Assembly: GCA_019217005.1 (NCBI GenBank)
Contig: JAHBNG010000003.1
Span: 1-64,000 of the forward strand
DNA length: 64,000 nucleotides
Source: Chloroflexi bacterium TSY
GTDB lineage: Bacteria; Chloroflexota; Anaerolineae; Caldilineales; Caldilineaceae
Direction: 5' to 3'
Under the pieces are notes generated by a model. It was not told the DNA's origin. It did no database searches and worked only from the letters and a program-made list of their open reading frames with translations. This document shows positions 18,982-28,208 of the stretch, one piece after another; position 1 is the stretch's first letter, and every line of letters starts with the position of its first letter. The translations under genes were made by a program, and so were the position numbers.

Positions 18982-19477
18982 TGACCCTTTATCAATCAGA
19001 TAATTCGATCCCTCAAAACAAAAACACCCCCAACAACCAATCCACGCGCGCGAACTGATCATCAAGGGTGTTTGGAAAAAGTATTTCTCGCGAGTCTATT
19101 CGAGCGGGGTTGTGAGTCGAATCAGACGCTCAAACCAGAGCGTATGGAGGCCAGAGCCTTTCGTTTAGACACGAAGTAGTGTAATGTGGAAGAACTACTT
19201 GATCATAGAATACCAAAAAATTTGTATTTGTCAAGGAATCGTGAAATATTTGCGAGAGATTGCCCCAATTATCATACACGTTTTCTTGATATCTATAGAC
19301 ACCCGGTAGGTCAACAGATAAATTCGGGTCAACTTAAGCTCCATTTGAGCCTGAAACGCAACGTGAAATCGTGACTGATACACCAATGGTACAGATCCGC
19401 CTCTTGTTGTGTACCTCGCTTTGCCCTAAAGTAACCAGGGAAATTTACTTTAGATTCATGATTCAGAGGAGTATCAA
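18982..19477. other. Intergenic region upstream of the macroglobulin gene
   Basis: About 500 bases without a supported gene. No hairpin or known RNA was recognised. AGAGGAG at 19466 is the ribosome site of the next gene. Confidence 0.3.
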
Positions 19478-22195
19478 ATGTCTCAAATCACGTTTTCGTT
19501 CAATTGTTCTTGGATTGTTCTCCTTCCATTTCTCCTGACTGTTACACTCTTCACCGCTTGCAACACAACCGTCTCAAAAGGGCGCGCTCAAATTCGTCCC
19601 GAACGCATGTTAACGGATATGAAGCCGGAAACCGACCACAGCTTCACCTTTGTGGTAACAGATCGCGAGACGAAGCAACCCGTGCCAGATAGTTTGGTGC
19701 TTGTCACGTTGGGCTTCCCGAATGACGAAGTTCACGAAATTTTTCGCGGCCAGACCAACGCAGAAGGCAAAGTGGACTTCGCCTACAAGACACCAAGCCG
19801 CAAATATGCGGCGGAGGTTACCTTTGCCGTTCAGGCCCAGACCCAATTTGGCGAGGCAACCTTTCGCCAGAAGTTGACGCTCCTGCCGCCTTTGCAGATC
19901 GAGATCGAGAAGAGTGTCCAGCAGGTTGCGCCGGGGAGTCAGGCCGAGATCGTCGTGCGTGTCGTTGATATTTTACGCGCGGAGCCAGCTTCGGATGTGG
20001 ATCTCTTTGCCTCATTGAAGCTGAAGGATGATCAAGAGTTCCCTCTTTTTCAGGGGCGAACAGACGTTGACGGCCGCGTCACATTTATGCTGCGCACACC
20101 CTTTGACCTGTCCAAAGGCGCGGCCACGCTCGAGCTTGTGGCGCATGCAGCGATTGGCCAGATACGTGAATCGCAACCGCTCAAGGTTGTCCCCCCCGTG
20201 ACAATCGAGCCGATGCGAATGCCCAACCAAATTGTAGCGGGTCAGGCAATCGATTACACCTTTCGGGTGATGGATAATGTCAATGTTGAACCAGCGGCCT
20301 TTAGCGATGTGCAAGTCTATCTTTCTGGTGCTGGGTATACCTCTGGCTGGAGTCGCGCCGAGCAGATGCTGCAAGCTGATGCCGAGGGGCTGGTCACGCT
20401 TCAGCTCAAGCCAAAAGCCAACAATGTGGAGACGCGTCTGCATCTCAATCTCTACGCAGAGGCTTTTGAAGGGACTGCTTCACACCGCCAAACGATCACG
20501 GTCGTTCCCCCCCTCTCTATTTCCCTTCTGGGTACATCGCGCCAAGCTGCTCCGGGCAGTCAGACCACGGTCCAGGTACGCGTTTGGGATAACATGACTG
20601 ACCAGCCGGCTGTGGATGCAGATGTCCGTTTGGGCTTGGTGGGTTCTGGCTTGAAGCAAGCATCGCCCATTCGTGGACGTACAGATGAAGCAGGATTGGT
20701 GCGCTTAGATTTTACCATCCCCAACATTGATACTCGCTCAAACCGCGGCAACCCCTACTTGGATTTGCAGGTGCGGGCCAGTGTTGGCAAAGCAACCAGT
20801 GAGTTGCATCATCGCATGAGTGTGTTCCATCAGCTGAACACGTTGCTGACTACGGACAAACCAGTCTATCAACCAGGGCAAACGATCCAGGTCCGTGCGC
20901 TGGTGCTCGATGGCATTACAAATCGGCCTGCCTCCGGGGAACAGGTCGCGGTCAGAGTCTACGATCCGCGGGGGAATACGCTGTCTGAAGAGAAGCGACG
21001 CACCTCTGAATTTGGCATTGTCTCGACAGAATTGGAATTAGATGCAGAGGCGGCAAGTGGTCACTATCGGATTCAGGCATCAGTCTCTGGTGGCCGGGGT
21101 CACAGCCGCACTGTGGAAGTCAAGCCCTACACGCTGCCCCGCTTTGAGATCGATATCCAGGGCGATGCGGCGCACTATCTCCCTGGGGCCACGGCCACAG
21201 CCGTTCTCTCAGCAACTTACTTCTTTGGCAAGCCCGTTGCCAACGGAGAGGTCATCATCCGCGGCTATGCCCCGACCCTGATCAATTCTGAACAGGAAGA
21301 GCAGGTTTTGCTTGTGCAGGGCAGGACAGACGAGCGTGGTAAGTTCGCCTACACATTCGAATTGCCCGACACATTCCGCAACCGGCTGGCCAACAAGACA
21401 ACGCAAGTTCGCTTGGAGATCGACGTGACCGATGCATCCAATCATTTGGAGCGCACGGAAAGCGAGATTATCTTGGCTGAACAGCCGCTTTTGTTGGAAG
21501 TTGTGGCGGAATCTGGCGTGCTCAAACCGGGCATTGAGAACATCGTCTACATCCAAGCATCGCGCCCCAATGGACAACCTGCACAAGTGCCACTTGTCGT
21601 ATATCTTGGTGATTTGGGTCGCTCGAACAACACGAAAGAGAACGTCAGGGGTGAGATCGCCCCAATTCAAGTCGAAACCAATTCATTTGGACTCGGCAGC
21701 TTCTCGTTTGTCCCCCAGGGAACGATCAAGGAACAGTTGCTGATTGAGTATGAGGCTCGCAATCTATCTGTTGAAGGTCAAGCTCAAATAGAAACGCACC
21801 AGATGCACTTTGAGCTTGAAGTCCAGACCGGCTCCGGTCAAGCCTTGCTCTTACGACCTGCGCAAGCCCAGATCGCAATGGGGGAAATCCTCAAACTCGA
21901 TCTCTTCACCTCCGGTCTGGAAGCCGAACGATCCTCCACAACGGCCTACATCGAACTCAAAAAGGCAGACCAGACCGTGCTGCTCGTACCTGTACCGTTG
22001 GAAAAAGGCGTCGGTCAAGCGGAGATTCAACTCGATCCTTCTCTCGTCGGCACAATCAGAGTGAGCGCGCATCTCTACCTAGACAAGAACCGCCAAGTCA
22101 GCGACCATCGCCTTCTCCTGATTCACCCATCACCCCTTGACCTGGACGTGACCCTGGACAAAGCAGACTCAGTAGATCCAAATTTCAGGTTTTGA
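19478..22195 (+). CDS. Bacterial alpha-2-macroglobulin lipoprotein, N-terminal part (split by a MITE)
   Basis: Signal peptide with lipobox LFTAC (Cys about 28), then consecutive beta-sandwich macroglobulin domains. Repeated phrases such as 'QVAPGSQAEIVVRV', 'GRTDEAGLVRLDF' and the MG2-like YQPGQTIQVRALVLDG (about 470) mark domain starts. The frame reaches LDKAD at 22169 and is then cut by a 215-bp MITE; the last eight codons are MITE sequence. Removing the MITE and one 5-bp duplication rejoins this frame exactly to 22413-25454, giving about 1918 residues. Bacterial macroglobulins trap proteases in the cell envelope. The gene is probably inactive as it stands. Confidence 0.85.
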   Translation: MSQITFSFNCSWIVLLPFLLTVTLFTACNTTVSKGRAQIRPERMLTDMKPETDHSFTFVVTDRETKQPVPDSLVLVTLGFPNDEVHEIFRGQTNAEGKVDFAYKTPSRKYAAEVTFAVQAQTQFGEATFRQKLTLLPPLQIEIEKSVQQVAPGSQAEIVVRVVDILRAEPASDVDLFASLKLKDDQEFPLFQGRTDVDGRVTFMLRTPFDLSKGAATLELVAHAAIGQIRESQPLKVVPPVTIEPMRMPNQIVAGQAIDYTFRVMDNVNVEPAAFSDVQVYLSGAGYTSGWSRAEQMLQADAEGLVTLQLKPKANNVETRLHLNLYAEAFEGTASHRQTITVVPPLSISLLGTSRQAAPGSQTTVQVRVWDNMTDQPAVDADVRLGLVGSGLKQASPIRGRTDEAGLVRLDFTIPNIDTRSNRGNPYLDLQVRASVGKATSELHHRMSVFHQLNTLLTTDKPVYQPGQTIQVRALVLDGITNRPASGEQVAVRVYDPRGNTLSEEKRRTSEFGIVSTELELDAEAASGHYRIQASVSGGRGHSRTVEVKPYTLPRFEIDIQGDAAHYLPGATATAVLSATYFFGKPVANGEVIIRGYAPTLINSEQEEQVLLVQGRTDERGKFAYTFELPDTFRNRLANKTTQVRLEIDVTDASNHLERTESEIILAEQPLLLEVVAESGVLKPGIENIVYIQASRPNGQPAQVPLVVYLGDLGRSNNTKENVRGEIAPIQVETNSFGLGSFSFVPQGTIKEQLLIEYEARNLSVEGQAQIETHQMHFELEVQTGSGQALLLRPAQAQIAMGEILKLDLFTSGLEAERSSTTAYIELKKADQTVLLVPVPLEKGVGQAEIQLDPSLVGTIRVSAHLYLDKNRQVSDHRLLLIHPSPLDLDVTLDKADSVDPNFRF

Positions 22196-22384
22196 GAGAG
22201 AATTCTGGCTAAACAGTTGACATAAATACAAATTTGCCGGTCGATATCTAGTTTTTGCGTTAGATTTGGGCGATTTTCAGATATGAAATAGGTTGTTTTC
22301 TGTAACCGAAATCTGAATAAATGACTCCAAAATCCCTGCAATCTCGACTGAAAATAGCCAAAAACGCCAAATTTGGATCTACTG
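22170..22384 (+). mobile_element. 215-bp MITE, copy 1
   Basis: Ends CAGTAGATCCAAATTT / AAATTTGGATCTACTG. Flanks AGACT and AGTCT are a 5-bp duplication with one mismatch. It splits the macroglobulin gene. Identical-length copies are at 36705, 37974 and 42935. Confidence 0.9.
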
Positions 22385-22412
22385 AGTCTATCAACCTGGT
22401 GAAACTGCTCAA

Positions 22413-25400
22413 TTGTCCATCCAGACGGCACATCAGGGAAAGGGTACCCAGAGCGCAATCGGCCTCAGTATCGTCGATGAATCGGTCTTTGCATTGGGCG
22501 ATCAGGATCCCGGTTTCATCCGCACCTACTTTCTACTCGACCGCGAGCTAGCCAAAGCACGCTACGAGATCCAAGACTTTTCCAGCTTTGGCAACAGCAT
22601 ATCACCCTACGACAACTACCTCTCACATAACCCAGCCCGCTATCCATCGCAGCCTGCCAAATTTCACACCACCGCCCCAGTAAAACAGACTGCTAGTTTG
22701 TTCCCCAGCACAATTGATACATCACGGCCATCCTCCCTTCACCGTCACGCTTACCAACATACAAAAATAGCCCCCCACGTTTGCCAAAATGAAACGCCCC
22801 ATTGCCACGCCCACGATTCTTCAACACAAGAGTCAACAGCATCAATCAACCAAACCACACTCCAACATGCTCAGCAGATCGCACTCCACGGCATTATGGC
22901 CCTCGATCTACGGGATGAGAAGAGGGCAAGGTTCCAATCCAGTTCGCACTTTGACCATGTTGATGACAGTCGTGAGGCTGAAACCGGGCAGCAACCAGAC
23001 ACAGTCCAAACATCCCTACCCACACGCCAATCCAACCCCCATTGGTTTATTGGGTTCGCTCTCCTCACTCTCTGCGTTGTGGAAACCAGACGGCGTCCCC
23101 GCACACCTTGGCTGATGCTTGTGCTCCTACTCTCGGCATCGCTTCTCTGGACGGCTTGTGCTGCACCCGCCGCACCAGGAATGGGAGCCAGCAGTGATGC
23201 GCCGCAAAGCGCACCGCCTCCACCTGATGTTCCTGCCCCTTCCTCAGCCGATCATGAGCCCACGACACCAGTCAGCCGCCCCCGCCTCCGTCAATTCTTT
23301 CCTGAAACGCTCTTGTGGCTCCCCGAAACGATCACCGATGAAGAGGGACGCGTCCAGATCGAGATACCCATTGCCGACTCGATCACAACTTGGCGGGTCA
23401 GCGTCACTGCAATTGATGCTGTGGGAAACTTGGGTAGTGCCCAGATGCCTCTGCCAGTCTTCCAGGACTTCTTCGTCTCACCCCAGGTGCCCACCCATTT
23501 GACACAAGGTGATGAATTGGAAATTCCAGTCAGCGTCTTTAATTATCTAGACGAGGCCCAAGAGATCCGGCTGGAATTGACCGACGCAGAGTGGTTTGAG
23601 GCGCGGATGGATCCAGAAACAGAAATGACATACAAGCTGGCGGCGAACGAAGTAACGGTTGCCTATGTGCCGCTGCATGTCACTGGTGTTGGTCCCGGAC
23701 GCTTTACATTGACAGCATTTGGAACCGAAATGAGCGATGCGATTCAGCATGAAGTCGATATCGTCTATAATGGCGAAGAGCAGACGTTTGTACAGAGTGG
23801 AGTGTTTACAGGAACGATTGAACAGACCTTCTCACTGCCTCCTGAATTGATCTACGGCACCCAACGGGCAACGCTCAAAGTCTATCCCAACACGATTAGT
23901 CAGCTACGCGCCAGTCTCAACGGGATGTTGGAGCAACCTCTGGGCTGCTTTGAGCAGGTGGCCAGCCAGAATTTTATCAATTCGCTGGTGCTCGACTACT
24001 TGCAATCTGTCGAACTGGAAGAAGACGATTCTCTACAATGGCTACGACGTCGATCAAAACGCTTGGCCCAGATCGGCTACCAGCGCATTTTGGTCTTCGA
24101 ATCGAGCAGCAGACCGGGCGGCTTCGGCCAGTGTGGACACTATTTGCCACAACCATCGCTGACTGCCTATGGATTGATGCAATTTGCCACCATGAGCAAG
24201 GTGCGCGACGTAGAGCCGGCCGTGCTCCAACGGATGGGCAACTATCTTTATCGGGAGCAGTTGCCGAATGGAAGTTGGCCTGCGGGGCGGATGCGTTACT
24301 ATGGCAATTGGGATGCAGAACAGGCCCAGCTGGTGACGACCGCCTTTATCACTTGGGCGTTGCTTGAGTCAAGTGGTGGCTATGATTATCGTCTAAACAC
24401 TACATTTGATTATCTTTATGAGCAAGTGTCCGCGCTGGATTTGGATCCCTATGCCAGTGCCCTTGTGGTGAATGCCTTACTCACTGTTCCAGAGCAAAAT
24501 CGCCCGACCATTGTAGAAGAAATGTTGGACATTGCATTGGAGCAATTGCTGAAATCAGCACGCACCAAGGATGGCCTCACCTTCTGGCGTGCGTCTCAAT
24601 CTACGTTGATGGGTGGCTATGGTAGAACGGCCGATCTGGAGACGACAGCCTTGGCGTCCCATGCTCTTTTGCAATCTGGCACAGAACCTCAGATTGCCCG
24701 CAGTGCGCTCGACTATCTGCTTACACATCGAGACAAAGATGGTACCTTTTTTAGCAGCCAAACAACGGTTTTCGCACTCCGTGCGCTCTTGCTTGCAGCG
24801 CAAAGTGAATCGCTCACGGGCAAAGTCAGTCTTACCGTTGCCGTAAACAACCGAGTTGAGCGGTTGGAGCTTGATCGCTCACGAACCGTTGTGCAGACGC
24901 TGCATTTTGATGATATCCAGCCAGGGGACGAGATTCGTATTGCGCATGATAAGGGGCTGCATGAAGGTGTGGAAGACAGTATTGCGTTACCTTATCAGAT
25001 CATCACCGAATATCATCTACCTTGGGAAACGGTCGCAGAGCAAACGCAAGAGCAGACAGTCGAGGGCGAAGCAATCCACGTTCAGGTTGATTACGACCAA
25101 TTTGAGACTGCTGTCAATGAGTTGGTCCAAGTTGAAGCCACGGTTGAATTGCAGATGGAGCGCCGTCCGGGGATGGTGCTGGTTCAGGTTGGCATCCCCC
25201 CCGGATTCACCGCACTCCAGCCGGATCTGGATGAGTTGGTGGCATCCCGCCTCGTGAATCGATACGAATTGAAAAGGCGTAAGGTTCTTTTCTATCTATC
25301 TGGACTGGCTCCAAAACGAGCACACACGTTTGGTTTTGGTCTGTTGGCTCGCACGCCAGGGGTCGTCTTGTCATCCCCAGCGATCGCTTATCCTTACTAC

Positions 25401-25454
25401 ACACCGGAGATACGTGGTGTCGTGAGGCCGAAGGTGATTGTGATTGGAAGATAA
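22413..25454 (+). CDS. Bacterial alpha-2-macroglobulin, C-terminal part with thioester
   Basis: Reads from the MITE junction into SAIGLSIVDESVFAL (typical macroglobulin MG domain). A low-complexity His/Thr/Pro-rich stretch (about 80-215) then holds two hydrophobic segments and a second lipobox-like LLWTACAAP (about 245). The core resumes with FPETLLWLPETITDEEG (about 290), and the thioester motif PLGCFEQ has Cys512 and Gln515. A terpenoid-cyclase-like helical domain follows (SLTAYGLMQF, ...LETTALASHALLQSG), then the receptor-binding-like end. Bacterial homologues commonly use C-x-E-Q thioesters to bind attacking proteases. No penicillin-binding protein 1C gene is adjacent, unlike in many Proteobacteria. 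Confidence 0.88.
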   Translation: MSIQTAHQGKGTQSAIGLSIVDESVFALGDQDPGFIRTYFLLDRELAKARYEIQDFSSFGNSISPYDNYLSHNPARYPSQPAKFHTTAPVKQTASLFPSTIDTSRPSSLHRHAYQHTKIAPHVCQNETPHCHAHDSSTQESTASINQTTLQHAQQIALHGIMALDLRDEKRARFQSSSHFDHVDDSREAETGQQPDTVQTSLPTRQSNPHWFIGFALLTLCVVETRRRPRTPWLMLVLLLSASLLWTACAAPAAPGMGASSDAPQSAPPPPDVPAPSSADHEPTTPVSRPRLRQFFPETLLWLPETITDEEGRVQIEIPIADSITTWRVSVTAIDAVGNLGSAQMPLPVFQDFFVSPQVPTHLTQGDELEIPVSVFNYLDEAQEIRLELTDAEWFEARMDPETEMTYKLAANEVTVAYVPLHVTGVGPGRFTLTAFGTEMSDAIQHEVDIVYNGEEQTFVQSGVFTGTIEQTFSLPPELIYGTQRATLKVYPNTISQLRASLNGMLEQPLGCFEQVASQNFINSLVLDYLQSVELEEDDSLQWLRRRSKRLAQIGYQRILVFESSSRPGGFGQCGHYLPQPSLTAYGLMQFATMSKVRDVEPAVLQRMGNYLYREQLPNGSWPAGRMRYYGNWDAEQAQLVTTAFITWALLESSGGYDYRLNTTFDYLYEQVSALDLDPYASALVVNALLTVPEQNRPTIVEEMLDIALEQLLKSARTKDGLTFWRASQSTLMGGYGRTADLETTALASHALLQSGTEPQIARSALDYLLTHRDKDGTFFSSQTTVFALRALLLAAQSESLTGKVSLTVAVNNRVERLELDRSRTVVQTLHFDDIQPGDEIRIAHDKGLHEGVEDSIALPYQIITEYHLPWETVAEQTQEQTVEGEAIHVQVDYDQFETAVNELVQVEATVELQMERRPGMVLVQVGIPPGFTALQPDLDELVASRLVNRYELKRRKVLFYLSGLAPKRAHTFGFGLLARTPGVVLSSPAIAYPYYTPEIRGVVRPKVIVIGR

Positions 25455-25489
25455 AATTGGCTCTACGCGAGATAGTGTACTTGACAACG

Positions 25490-25548
25490 TGATTCGTGGT
25501 ACGTGGTGCGTACTGGATCGCTTGACGCACCACGTACCACGAATCACG
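25490..25548. terminator. Long perfect hairpin after the macroglobulin gene
   Basis: CGTGATTCGTGGTACGTGGT-GCGT and ACGC-ACCACGTACCACGAATCACG make a 24-bp stem with an 11-13-base loop. No T-run follows. It may act as a terminator or be a dispersed palindrome. Flanking AGTGTAC/GTACACT can extend it. Confidence 0.6.
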
Positions 25549-25770
25549 AATTCATCGCTTGTACACTTTGTCGCGAAGACCCATAAAATTTAGTGTTTGT
25601 GCAGGGTCTTACATGGAGTAAATTTCAGGGCCTTGGTCATCGTTGCTGTCAATCGTAGAAACAGCTTGTTTGTTCAGCCTTTATGTTTGATCGATCATCC
25701 GTCTCTATCTGGAGTCTATCTCGAGTCTCAACAAGATATACACAAAAATCATATTTCCACAAATCAGGGG

Positions 25771-25799
25771 TTGACAAGATTGTGTATATATGTTATTCT
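25771..25799 (+). promoter_or_regulatory. Sigma-70-type promoter of the first Y-like RNA
   Basis: TTGACA (25771-25776), 17 bases, TATTCT (25794-25799). The expected start point, six to seven bases downstream, coincides with the 5' end of the RNA stem at 25805. Confidence 0.75.
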
Positions 25800-25804
25800 A
25801 TATA

Positions 25805-25905
25805 TGTTCGTACCCAAACAGCAAAAGCTTACAAACAACAGGTCAAAGACCCCTGTATTACAAACAGTTACGTTTCGTATACAGCTTTTGAAACTTGTAC
25901 GAACA
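25805..25905 (+). ncRNA. Y-RNA-like gene 1 (no tRNA-like module)
   Basis: TGTTCGTAC (25805-25813) pairs with GTACGAACA (25897-25905). An asymmetric internal loop (CCAAACAG against AAACTT) is followed by a second helix, CAAAAGC/GCTTTTG. The same 8-9 bp helix, 8x6 internal loop and 7-bp helix occurs in the RNAs at 26477 and 29183, all near the Ro60 gene. The inner part holds small hairpins (CAGGTC-AAA-GACC and TACG-TTT-CGTA) rather than tRNA arms. Bacterial Y RNAs bind Ro60 through a stem formed by their ends; binding here is inferred. Confidence 0.75.
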
Positions 25906-25987
25906 ACTCAAATTTTCTGGTTAGTTGGATCTACCAGAATGATTTCTGAACAAAAATCAGGTCAACCTTATGATACGCAGTTTTTTA

Positions 25988-26193
25988 CTTGTCGCGCATC
26001 AACAGATCAATCGGCTTGAAAGCGAGCAGACTTATCTCAATGACGGAAATCTGTTTGCTTGGCCGTGCCCAAGAAAGAACTGTGTAGCCCACACGCTCTG
26101 GAGGTGTTGCCCAGGATAGGATCCTTGGATGAACATCTTCTCGCATTTGATGCATGGACAGGCGTGACGGCTCAACGGCCTCGCGCCTTTTTT
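25988..26193 (+). ncRNA. Candidate structured RNA of unknown class
   Basis: Ends pair: CTTGTC (25988)/GACAGG (26157) and GCATC (25996)/GATGC (26149). Inside lie AACAGAT/ATCTGTT (26001/26049) and hairpins CTTGG-CCGTG-CCAAG, GTGT/ACAC and CCAGGAT/ATCCTTGG. A G+C-rich hairpin and TTTTTTT close it near 26161-26194. It lies between Y-like RNA 1 and the small protein gene. I could not match it to 6S, SRP, RNase P or tmRNA. Confidence 0.45.
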
Positions 26194-26242
26194 GTTGTCT
26201 TATGTCCGTAGTACGCTGTAGTAGTAAATAGAAGGTAAAAGA

Positions 26243-26467
26243 ATGATCAATCAACTCCAAAACCCAACCATGCACGTTCGCTTTCAGGGCCAAAGCTTTG
26301 ACCTACCTCTCCGCAACCTCGATCTGGGACACCACAGCTTTGATTCGGATATCTATCGGATTCTAGCAAAACAACTCAATGTAGAGCGCAAGCAGTTGAA
26401 TGGTTATGTCGTTGAGCGTCACGCCAACGGGAACATGACTGTCCGACCAGAAGCCATCTTTGGTTAG
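26243..26467 (+). CDS. Small conserved protein of the Ro60 locus, possibly ubiquitin-like
   Basis: 74 residues: MHVRFQGQSFDLPLRNLDLG, then a helix with DSDIYRILAKQLNVERKQLNGYVVERH and a final strand GNMTVRPEAIFG. The predicted beta-beta-helix-beta order and the presence of a ThiF/E1-like gene in the same locus suggest a beta-grasp (ubiquitin-like) protein like PRTRC protein C. This is inference; there is no C-terminal diglycine. It ends ten bases before Y-like RNA 2. Confidence 0.65.
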   Translation: MINQLQNPTMHVRFQGQSFDLPLRNLDLGHHSFDSDIYRILAKQLNVERKQLNGYVVERHANGNMTVRPEAIFG

Positions 26468-26476
26468 ACAGGAGAT

Positions 26477-26615
26477 CGCTCGTACCCCAATCGCAGAAGC
26501 ATACACACACTCTTGCAGGTTCGACTCCTGCCAGTTGTTCATAACTGTGGCCGAATGGGAAGGCAATAGACCGTAATTCTATCATGAGATTTGGCTTCTG
26601 GAACTTGTACGAGCG
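26477..26615 (+). ncRNA. Y-RNA-like gene 2 with permuted tRNA-like module
   Basis: Outer stem CGCTCGTAC (26477)/GTACGAGCG (26607), internal loop CCCAATCG/GAACTT, inner stem CAGAAGC (26494)/GCTTCTG (26594). Inside, in order: a T-arm (GCAGG-TTCGACT-CCTGC, 26515-26531), an acceptor-like hairpin closed by a loop (CAGTT-gttcat-AACTG, 26532-26547), a D-arm (GCC-loop with GGG-GGC, 26550-26564) and an anticodon-like arm (ATAGA-CCGTAAT-TCTAT, 26566-26582). This is a circularly permuted tRNA mimic. Known bacterial YrlA-type Y RNAs also carry tRNA-like domains. Confidence 0.85.
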
Positions 26616-26661
26616 TTCAATTTTGGCTCATATATGAAAGTAGGTGAAAAGTATGTAAAAT

Positions 26662-28160
26662 ACTTTACTTTCTGGTAAAGGCTTGAGTGACAAAGGGCAA
26701 ACCGAAAGGGGCGGAAAAAAGAATCCACCCTGAAAAAACGGGATAAAATGTAAAAATAGTGCTCGGCTAGTTTAAGCAGCGGCATTGAGGCGGCGATGAG
26801 CGAGAACGCCTTTAGGTAAATGGTGTGAAACCGAGGCCTTTTTCCGAAAGTCAGGATCGAGTTGGTCAGGAGTTGGAAAAAGAGCACTCGAGAGAACACG
26901 GCGCAGCCTGCCGGGAGTGGATTGAGGCTCTCGATCCCAGTAGCCAGTCGGTATGGGAGGAAGAGAAGCGGCTAAATGGGAAAGAAGATTGCCAGCAAGC
27001 AGCCCCAGTTCAGGTAAGCGGAAACAAGCCTCATCGGCATGAACAAATTGACGATGTAAGCCAATCATCTGCTTGGAAGCCAAGGGGGGATGTTCAACAG
27101 GCCAGCGTTCCAGGTAGACAAGATAAATGGTTTCAGGCTGCAAAGTCATAACGGTCGCCAAAACCAAAGGTGTGTTGTAGGCCGGATCCTGAATGACGTA
27201 AATCGAGTAGGTACGGTTGGCTGTATCCACCTTGGTTGTTCTGGGGACGAGATTGTGCCATGCTTGATAGCAAATCAGGCGACCACTATAGAGAAAGCGA
27301 CCAGACGAGTCCGGAGTTGTAGCCTCGAGTCGCTTTCCCTTATAGCTGCGAGAGCGGACGCACAATATCACCATATTCAGGTGGTCTGCCTTTTTCTTTG
27401 CGTTTGGGGAACTCATTGCGGCGCACTGTGCAGTTAATGGCTTCCCGCAGGACAAATCGGTCTATGCCGCTTTCTAGCATTTCTCTGATTGTAAACCCGG
27501 CATCGACCACCGCCACTTCGTCTGACTCCAGTGATTTCTTCGTCTCTGTCAGCAGCTTTTTCCGAAACTCACTTTCCTTTGTTCCAACCGTGCATCTCAT
27601 GATTGCCTTGAGCAGTGGCACTCGCTTCCCGCCTATCTCCCCCGAGCTTATCATCACTCCAAAGATGAGCGCGGGCAATGCCCGACGAACCGTTGAGTTA
27701 TAGAGTCGGTTCACTTTCCCTTGCAGCTTCGGTCGCCAGAACCCTGTGATATCTATGCTTTTCACTCGGTACCCTTCTAACTTTTTTGCCTCCCATTCCC
27801 CTTTCCACTTCTTCTTGCCACGACCCCAGCAGACTTGTGATATCCCATGATCCATATCGAAAGCTCCACCAGCTTCGCCGGAGCTCCTCATCTTCAAACC
27901 CGCTTTCTTTCAATGCGCTATGGATTGCTCCTCGACTTTTCAGAAACGACCCATTCAGCATTGCCCACATCAGACGCATTACATTTACGTTTGTTCCCAT
28001 CGGCGTTACTTGCAATACATTCATCAGTACTGCTATAGTTATTTCTGGCGCGGTTAGCATTCCTTCCTCCTTTTTGGGTTCTCTACCTTTAGGATGAACT
28101 GCTAACCGCTTTTTGTCACATTTCTCACCTCATCTCTTTTCTTTTACCAGAAAGTAAAGT
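26662..28160 (-). mobile_element. ACTTTACTTTCTGG-type IS, copy 2
   Basis: 1499 bp. Inverted ends ACTTTACTTTCTGGTAAA/TTTACCAGAAAGTAAAGT, with target duplication AAAAT on both sides. It separates Y-like RNA 2 from Y-like RNA 3 in the Ro60 locus. Confidence 0.92.
26772..28060 (-). pseudogene. Transposase of IS copy 2, frameshifted
   Basis: An unclassified DDE transposase read in three frames (28060-27698, 27897-27340, 27455-26772). Acidic motifs: VKSIDITGFWRP, VAVVDAGF and ERWPVEHPPLASKQMIG. It shares with copies 1, 3, 4 and 5 a 5-base deletion near 27810 relative to copy 6, plus a 2-base loss near 27352. Confidence 0.8.
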
Positions 28161-28208
28161 AAAATAGGGAAAGAGGTCAATGAGAAAAAAGAAAAGAGAA
28201 AAAGAGCC

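Noticed and set aside
19504..25533. Short frames on both strands inside the macroglobulin gene
   Set aside because: The long plus-strand frame accounts for the coding signal; none of the short ones has independent support.
25472..25575. Fourth Y-like RNA (AGTGTAC...GTACACT around the long hairpin)
   Set aside because: The 3' CTTGTAC resembles the Y-like stem, but the 5' loop lacks CC.AA and the other internal-loop strand is 13 bases. Treated as a terminator-type hairpin.
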